Part shown: piece after piece, positions 59,423-64,000 of the stretch | Position numbering within the stretch: the stretch's first letter is position 1 | Layout: each line of letters opens with the position of its first letter | Source of the DNA: Bacteroides sp. GM023 | GTDB taxonomy: Bacteria; Bacteroidota; Bacteroidia; Bacteroidales; Bacteroidaceae | Assembly: GCF_014750685.1 (NCBI RefSeq) | Contig: NZ_JAAXGE010000014.1 | Coordinates: 310,001 to 374,000 of the forward strand | Reading direction: 5' to 3' | DNA length: 64,000 nucleotides | Position numbers and translations under genes: made by a program | The notes under the pieces: generated by a model | Seen by the model: the letters and a program-made list of their open reading frames with translations, nothing else | Database searches by the model: none | Told to the model about the DNA's origin: nothing

Positions 59423-59552
59423 ATAATAAAAACGTTCAATCTATCACTTTTTCCGGTTTTTTTCTGATAAAAAGAATATTTCGGCTTCTTTCCGCCTTGT
59501 AATTTCCCTTAACTTTTATGACATTTTGCTATTAATATTTCATTTATATTAT

Positions 59553-59560
59553 TATATTTG
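59553..59560 (+). promoter_or_regulatory. -7 box for the asparaginase gene
   Basis: TATATTTG is a perfect -7 match, 25 bp before the ATG at 59586. It shows that the in-frame TTG at 59526 is not the start. Confidence 0.6.
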
Positions 59561-59585
59561 CGAAAACGAACGTACAAATCAGCTT

Positions 59586-60623
59586 ATGAACCCGCTAAAT
59601 ACTTCCGTATTGTTAATATACACCGGTGGAACAATTGGAATGATTGAGAACACCGTGACAGGCGCATTGGAGAGCTTCAATTTTGAACAACTCCAAAAGC
59701 ACGTCCCCGAATTACAGAAATTCAACTTCCCGATTGATACGTATCAGTTCGACCCGCCGATGGATTCTTCGGACATGGAACCGGATATGTGGCGGAAACT
59801 GGTTCACATCATTCATGAGAATTATGACCGTTATCAGGGCTTTGTCATTCTGCACGGCACGGATACGATGGCTTATACTGCTTCCGCACTTAGCTTTATG
59901 CTGGAAGGACTGGACAAACCTGTTATCCTGACGGGTTCCCAACTTCCCATCGGAGTACTCCGCACCGACGGGAAAGAAAATCTGATGACGAGCATCGAGA
60001 TTGCTATCGCGCAGAATAAAGAGGGAAAGGCGCTTGTTCCTGAAGTCTGCATCTTCTTTGAGAATCATTTGATGCGGGGCAACCGGACGACGAAAATCAA
60101 TGCGGAGAATTTCAATGCGTTCCGGTCGTTCAATTATCCGGTACTGGCGGAAGCGGGGATTCATATTAAATATAATAATGTACAGATTCATGTGAACGGA
60201 GAGGAACGGGAATTGAAGCCGCATTATTTATTGGATACGAATGTAGTGGTATTGAAGCTGTTTCCGGGGATTCAGGAGAATGTAATAGCTACTATTTTAG
60301 ATATAAAAGGGCTGAAAGGTGTTATACTCGAAACGTATGGCTCGGGGAATGCTCCCCGCAAAGAATGGTTTATCCGCCGACTTTGCCAGGCCAGTGAACG
60401 TGGAATTGTGATTGTCAATGTGACACAATGCAGCGCTGGGATGGTGGAAATGGAGCGTTACGAAACGGGATACCAGTTATTGCAGGCAGGTGTTGTCTCC
60501 GGTTATGACAGTACGACCGAGTCGGCAGTTACCAAATTAATGTTCCTGTTGGGGCACGGATATACGCCGGATGAGGTACGCGACCGGATGAACCGGTCGA
60601 TAGCGGGCGAGATAACATTATAG
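59586..60623 (+). CDS. ansA: Type I L-asparaginase
   Basis: From ATG 59586 (MNPLNTSVLLIYTGGTIGMI) the enzyme has 345 residues. The two catalytic threonine regions are visible: YTGGTIGM near residue 13 and LHGTDTMAYTASALSFML near residue 95. There is no signal peptide, so it is the cytosolic type I form, which hydrolyses asparagine to aspartate and ammonia. Aspartate feeds the divergent thr operon, but a functional link is only inferred. A strong stem-loop follows the stop codon. Confidence 0.92.
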   Translation: MNPLNTSVLLIYTGGTIGMIENTVTGALESFNFEQLQKHVPELQKFNFPIDTYQFDPPMDSSDMEPDMWRKLVHIIHENYDRYQGFVILHGTDTMAYTASALSFMLEGLDKPVILTGSQLPIGVLRTDGKENLMTSIEIAIAQNKEGKALVPEVCIFFENHLMRGNRTTKINAENFNAFRSFNYPVLAEAGIHIKYNNVQIHVNGEERELKPHYLLDTNVVVLKLFPGIQENVIATILDIKGLKGVILETYGSGNAPRKEWFIRRLCQASERGIVIVNVTQCSAGMVEMERYETGYQLLQAGVVSGYDSTTESAVTKLMFLLGHGYTPDEVRDRMNRSIAGEITL

Positions 60624-60644
60624 GATACACCTATTCTATTAGGC

Positions 60645-60681
60645 AGGGATAACTTATTTCTAATAAATTATCCCTATTTTT
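60645..60681 (+). terminator. Asparaginase terminator overlapping the radA -7 box
   Basis: AGGGATAACTTATT (60645-60658) pairs with AATAAATTATCCCT (60662-60675), 13 of 14 positions Watson-Crick, with a three-base loop. ATTTTT follows. The last base of the stem and the T-tract form the -7 box TATTTTTG (60675-60682) of the next gene. Confidence 0.75.
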
Positions 60682-60682
60682 G
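60675..60682 (+). promoter_or_regulatory. -7 box for radA
   Basis: TATTTTTG is a perfect -7 match, 28 bp before the ATG at 60710. It shows that the TTG at 60680 lies inside the promoter and is not a start. Confidence 0.6.
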
Positions 60683-60709
60683 TACCCTACAATAAAGGAA
60701 GGAATTTCG

Positions 60710-62077
60710 ATGGCAAAAGAGAAAACCGTATATGTATGCAGTAATTGCGGACAAGACTCACCGAAATGGGTTGGCAAATGTCCGTCGTGTGGAGAGTGGA
60801 ATACGTATGTAGAGGAAATCGTACGGAAAGAACCAACCAACCGCCGACCGGTGTCGGGCATTGAGACGCAGAAGCCCAAACCCGTTGTCCTCAGCGAAAT
60901 AGAAGCGGATGACGAACCACGCATCAATATGCACGATGATGAACTGAATCGTGTGCTGGGCGGCGGACTCGTGCCGGGTTCTCTCGTCCTGATAGGCGGC
61001 GAACCGGGAATCGGTAAATCAACGCTTGTCATGCAGACTGTACTGCATATGCCTGAGAAAAAGATTCTCTATGTATCCGGCGAAGAGAGTGCACGGCAAC
61101 TGAAACTTCGTGCCGACCGTCTTTCCGGTGCCTCCAGTGATTGCCTGATTGTCTGCGAGACTTCGCTCGAACAGATTTATGTGCATATCAAGAATACAAA
61201 TCCCGATTTGGTTATCATCGATTCTATACAGACCATTTCCACAGAGAATATCGAATCGTCTCCCGGAAGTATCGCGCAGGTCAGGGAGTGTTCCGCTTCT
61301 ATTCTCCGGTTTGCGAAGGAGACGCATACGCCGGTATTTCTTATCGGACATATTAATAAGGAAGGAAGCATCGCAGGTCCCAAGGTTTTGGAACATATCG
61401 TTGATACCGTTCTTCAGTTTGAAGGCGACCAGCATTATATGTACCGCATTCTGCGCAGCATCAAGAATCGTTTCGGCAGTACGGCAGAATTAGGTATCTA
61501 TGAAATGAGACAGGACGGGTTGCGTCAGGTGAGTAATCCTTCGGAGCTTTTGTTAAGCCAGGACCATGAAGGAATGAGCGGAGTAGCCATTGCTTCTGCC
61601 ATTGAAGGGATACGTCCGTTCCTGATTGAGACACAGGCTTTAGTGAGTTCTGCCGTTTATGGAAATCCGCAGCGGTCGGCAACCGGTTTCGATTTGAGAA
61701 GAATGAATATGCTTCTCGCCGTTCTCGAAAAGCGCGTAGGCTTCAAGCTTGCACAAAAAGATGTATTCCTGAATATTGCCGGGGGACTGAAAGTGAATGA
61801 CCCGGCTATCGACTTGCCTGTCATCAGCGCTATTCTTTCTTCAAATATGGATGCAGCCATCGAACCGGAAGTCTGCATGGCGGGAGAAATCGGACTGTCG
61901 GGAGAAATTCGCCCCGTGAACAGGATAGAGCAACGTATCGGAGAAGCTGAAAAATTAGGCTTCAAACGCTTTCTGCTGCCGAAATATAATTTGCAGGGTA
62001 TCGATACGAAAAAGTTAAAGATAGAATTAGTACCTGTAAGAAAGGTAGAAGAGGCGTTCAGAGCCTTATTCGGATAA
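60710..62077 (+). CDS. radA: DNA repair protein RadA
   Basis: Starting at ATG 60710 the protein has 455 residues. It shows a zinc finger (VYVCSNCGQDSPKWVGKCPSCGEW), the Walker A motif LIGGEPGIGKSTLVMQ near residue 100, the RadA-specific KNRFGSTAELG, and a C-terminal Lon-protease-like domain (MAGEIGLSGEIRPVNRIEQR). RadA extends and processes recombination intermediates in the cytosol. The length is standard. Confidence 0.95.
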   Translation: MAKEKTVYVCSNCGQDSPKWVGKCPSCGEWNTYVEEIVRKEPTNRRPVSGIETQKPKPVVLSEIEADDEPRINMHDDELNRVLGGGLVPGSLVLIGGEPGIGKSTLVMQTVLHMPEKKILYVSGEESARQLKLRADRLSGASSDCLIVCETSLEQIYVHIKNTNPDLVIIDSIQTISTENIESSPGSIAQVRECSASILRFAKETHTPVFLIGHINKEGSIAGPKVLEHIVDTVLQFEGDQHYMYRILRSIKNRFGSTAELGIYEMRQDGLRQVSNPSELLLSQDHEGMSGVAIASAIEGIRPFLIETQALVSSAVYGNPQRSATGFDLRRMNMLLAVLEKRVGFKLAQKDVFLNIAGGLKVNDPAIDLPVISAILSSNMDAAIEPEVCMAGEIGLSGEIRPVNRIEQRIGEAEKLGFKRFLLPKYNLQGIDTKKLKIELVPVRKVEEAFRALFG

Positions 62078-62113
62078 ACAAAAAAGCTAGGAATCTAACA
62101 GATTATAATAGTA

Positions 62114-63766
62114 ATGACACAAGAATATCAACTACGCATACTTCCCGAGATTGCCGCAAACGAACAGCGTTTGAAAGAGTATCTTTCCGACGAAAAAGGA
62201 ATCAACCTTCGCAATATCACTGCTGTCCGAATTTTAAAACGGAGCATTGACGCACGCCAACGGACTATATTTGTCAATCTAAAGGTGCAGGTTTACGTCA
62301 ATGAGATGCCGAAAGAGGATGAATACGAACATACTATATATAATAATGTGGAAGGAAAGCCACAGGTTATTGTAGTCGGTGCAGGCCCCGGCGGATTGTT
62401 TGCCGCCTTGCGTCTTATCGAACTCGGCTTACGTCCGGTTATCGTGGAACGGGGAAAAGATGTACGCGAACGTAAAAAGGATTTAGCGCAAATCAGTAGG
62501 GAACATACGATAAACCCGGAATCAAATTACAGCTTTGGCGAAGGGGGGGCAGGTGCTTACTCGGATGGAAAGCTCTATACCCGCAGCAAGAAAAGGGGAA
62601 ATGTAGATAAGATACTGAATGTGTTTTGCCAACATGGGGCATCCGCAGCGATATTGGCAGATGCGCATCCGCATATCGGAACCGATAAACTGCCGCGTGT
62701 CATAGAGAATATGCGAAATAAAATTATCGAATGTGGTGGTGAAGTACATTTCGAGACTCGGATGGATGCGCTAATCATCGAGAGCAACGAAATAAAAGGA
62801 ATCGAAACGAATACAGGAAAGACATTTCTCGGTCCTGTTATCCTGGCTACGGGACATTCGGCAAGGGATGTATATCGTTGGCTGGCTGCAAATGATGTCA
62901 CTATCGAAGCGAAAGGTATTGCAGTCGGCGTACGCCTGGAGCATCCGGCAATGCTGATTGACCAACTACAATATCATAATAAGAACGGCAGAGGGAAGTA
63001 CTTGCCTGCTGCCGAATATAGTTTCGTTACCCAGGCGGAAGGCAGAGGGGTATACAGTTTCTGTATGTGTCCCGGCGGATTCATCGTTCCTGCTGCCAGC
63101 GGACCGGAACAGGTAGTAGTAAACGGTATGTCTCCTTCCAACCGTGGTTCACGCTGGAGCAACTCGGGAATGGTAGTAGAGATACAACCGGAAGATTTGG
63201 GTAATGAAGAATTTCAAATGAAGAATGAAGAATTGGCTGCGCAGCAGAATGAACAGTTGCTTGCTATTAATCCTTCATTGAGCATCTCCCAACTTTCAAC
63301 TCTTAATTCCCAACTTCTCCCTGTCCTCCACTTTCAGGAAGACTTGGAACGTCAGTGCTGGCTGCAAGGTGGCAGACGGCAAACAGCTCCGGCACAACGT
63401 ATGCTGGATTTCACCCGTAAGAAATTAAGTTATGACTTGCCCGAATCTTCGTATGCTCCGGGATTGATTTCTTCTCCGCTTCACTTTTGGATGCCGGAGT
63501 TTATCAGCAAGAGATTATCTCTTGGTTTCCAACAGTTCGGACGCAGCAGTCATGGCTTCCTGACTAACGAAGCGGTGATGATTGGAGTAGAAACACGTAC
63601 TTCTTCTCCTGTCCGTATCGTACGCGACAAGGAGACATTGCAACACATATCGGTTCGTGGACTATTCCCCTGCGGGGAGGGGGCAGGCTATGCCGGTGGT
63701 ATTGTTTCTGCCGGAGTAGATGGCGAACGATGTGCGGAAGCGGCCGCTAACTATCTGAATCAATAA
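62114..63766 (+). CDS. NAD(P)/FAD-dependent oxidoreductase (COG2509) with in-frame repeat insertion
   Basis: The 550 residues carry an FAD Rossmann motif (VIVVGAGPGGLFAALRLIELG), NYSFGEGGAGAYSDGKLYT, and the late FAD-binding block FPCGEGAGYAGGIVSAGVDGERCAEAA. The family lacks a firm substrate. Residues ~364-404 (NEEFQMKNEELAAQQNEQLL...) are low-complexity and glutamine-rich. They interrupt an otherwise conserved stretch between EIQPEDLG and LHFQEDLERQCW. This segment is the translated repeat element described separately. Confidence 0.88.
   Translation: MTQEYQLRILPEIAANEQRLKEYLSDEKGINLRNITAVRILKRSIDARQRTIFVNLKVQVYVNEMPKEDEYEHTIYNNVEGKPQVIVVGAGPGGLFAALRLIELGLRPVIVERGKDVRERKKDLAQISREHTINPESNYSFGEGGAGAYSDGKLYTRSKKRGNVDKILNVFCQHGASAAILADAHPHIGTDKLPRVIENMRNKIIECGGEVHFETRMDALIIESNEIKGIETNTGKTFLGPVILATGHSARDVYRWLAANDVTIEAKGIAVGVRLEHPAMLIDQLQYHNKNGRGKYLPAAEYSFVTQAEGRGVYSFCMCPGGFIVPAASGPEQVVVNGMSPSNRGSRWSNSGMVVEIQPEDLGNEEFQMKNEELAAQQNEQLLAINPSLSISQLSTLNSQLLPVLHFQEDLERQCWLQGGRRQTAPAQRMLDFTRKKLSYDLPESSYAPGLISSPLHFWMPEFISKRLSLGFQQFGRSSHGFLTNEAVMIGVETRTSSPVRIVRDKETLQHISVRGLFPCGEGAGYAGGIVSAGVDGERCAEAAANYLNQ
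63203..63325 (+). repeat. In-frame repeat element inside the FAD-protein gene
   Basis: The segment begins with AATGAAGAATTTCAAATGAA and ends with a 21-bp stretch (63296-63316) that matches the intergenic repeat in the thr operon at 18/21 positions. It adds about 40 codons with no stop. The exact boundaries are estimated from where conserved protein sequence resumes. Confidence 0.55.
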
Positions 63767-63784
63767 TCTTAACAATAGAAAAGA

Positions 63785-64000
63785 ATGAATTACAAACCCG
63801 AAATAGCAATTGTAGAATCAAATACCCTCACTTGTCTTGGACTGAAAAGCATTTTAGAGGAAATGATTCCTATGGCAACTATACGTATCTTCCATCATTT
63901 CAGTGAACTAATGGATGATACACCGGATATGTACGCCCATTATTTTATTTCCGCACAAATTTATGTAGAGCACAATGCTTTCTTCCATCCCCGAAAACGA
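63785..64000 (+). CDS. Start of a response-regulator-like protein (partial)
   Basis: The frame from ATG 63785 runs to the window end, giving 72 residues: MNYKPEIAIVESNTLTCLGL, then KSILEEMIPMATIRIF. The early IAIVESN...LGLKSILEE pattern resembles the receiver domain of LuxR/NarL-type response regulators, although the usual double aspartate is not seen. It begins 18 bp after the FAD gene. The DNA-binding end is outside the window, so the family is tentative. Confidence 0.5.
   Translation, partial: MNYKPEIAIVESNTLTCLGLKSILEEMIPMATIRIFHHFSELMDDTPDMYAHYFISAQIYVEHNAFFHPRKR

Noticed and set aside
60675..60682. TTG at 60680 as the RadA start
   Set aside because: It is the end of the -7 box; the zinc finger begins just after the ATG at 60710.
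1..64000. tRNA, rRNA, IS element, prophage or integrative element
   Set aside because: No cloverleaf-like or rRNA sequence, transposase, integrase or phage gene was recognised in any intergenic or coding region.

Overview
The window is a piece of a Bacteroides chromosome, close to B. thetaiotaomicron, B. ovatus or B. xylanisolvens. The evidence is the GH95 fucosidase, the hybrid two-component sensor fragment, the OMPthi/PnuT/thiamine pyrophosphokinase operon behind a TPP riboswitch, the thrA-apgM-thrC operon, and many perfect copies of the Bacteroides -7 promoter box TAnnTTTG. It looks like ordinary core chromosome. No prophage, insertion sequence, integrase, rRNA, tRNA or CRISPR array was seen. 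Several apparent TTG/GTG starts lie inside or beside -7 boxes, so those gene starts were moved to the next ATG.

Layout. 1-5.2 kb: start of a sensor gene, an SMR exporter, a Crp/Fnr regulator, a sugar O-acetyltransferase, a GH95 glycosidase and a YjbR protein. 5.2-10.7 kb: a three-gene CzcCBA-type metal efflux operon on the minus strand, with four 11-bp-spaced direct repeats upstream of its promoter. 10.8-15.3 kb: a Mef-like MFS pump with a long leader, a lipoprotein and a CPA2 antiporter. 15.3-26 kb: small regulators and stress proteins (DJ-1/GlxA pair, DinB, RlmJ-like, DUF3788/AraC/GyrI operon, MocR with an aminotransferase, MarR-GNAT fusion with DUF3795). 26.2-35.6 kb: two DUF3857 proteins, a broken GNAT gene with a small partner, MATE, a lipoprotein, a hydrolase, GNAT and Vat-like acetyltransferases. 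35.6-46.9 kb: a seven-gene minus-strand operon with an IclR regulator, a propeller/di-haem protein, a chorismatase/RidA-like enzyme, a cupin, a propeller/di-haem/FGE fusion, a fused cytochrome c maturation factor (ResB-CcsA) and a small propeller protein. 47-54 kb: an Lrp/metY divergent pair, MscS, and the TPP-riboswitch thiamine uptake operon. 54-64 kb: the threonine operon with a candidate leader peptide, asparaginase, RadA, an FAD protein carrying an in-frame repeat, and the start of a regulator.

The most unusual signal is a class of intergenic arrays. Three loci (19139, 30900, 54022) hold 4, 3 and 4 short palindromes repeated at exactly 22 bp. Each array uses its own palindrome (CTCA-N6-TGAG, TTCCTC-N3-GAGGAA, TGCCA-N6-TGGCA) but all keep the same pitch. 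Common architecture with unrelated sequence suggests one mechanism or one protein/RNA class behind them. Other leads are a Thr/Met-rich leader peptide ahead of thrA, an 18/21-matching repeat that sits between genes in the thr operon and inside the FAD-protein coding sequence, and a set of well-formed operator-like dyads beside regulator genes.

All functions are inferred from recognisable motifs in the sequence. No database search or folding program was run.
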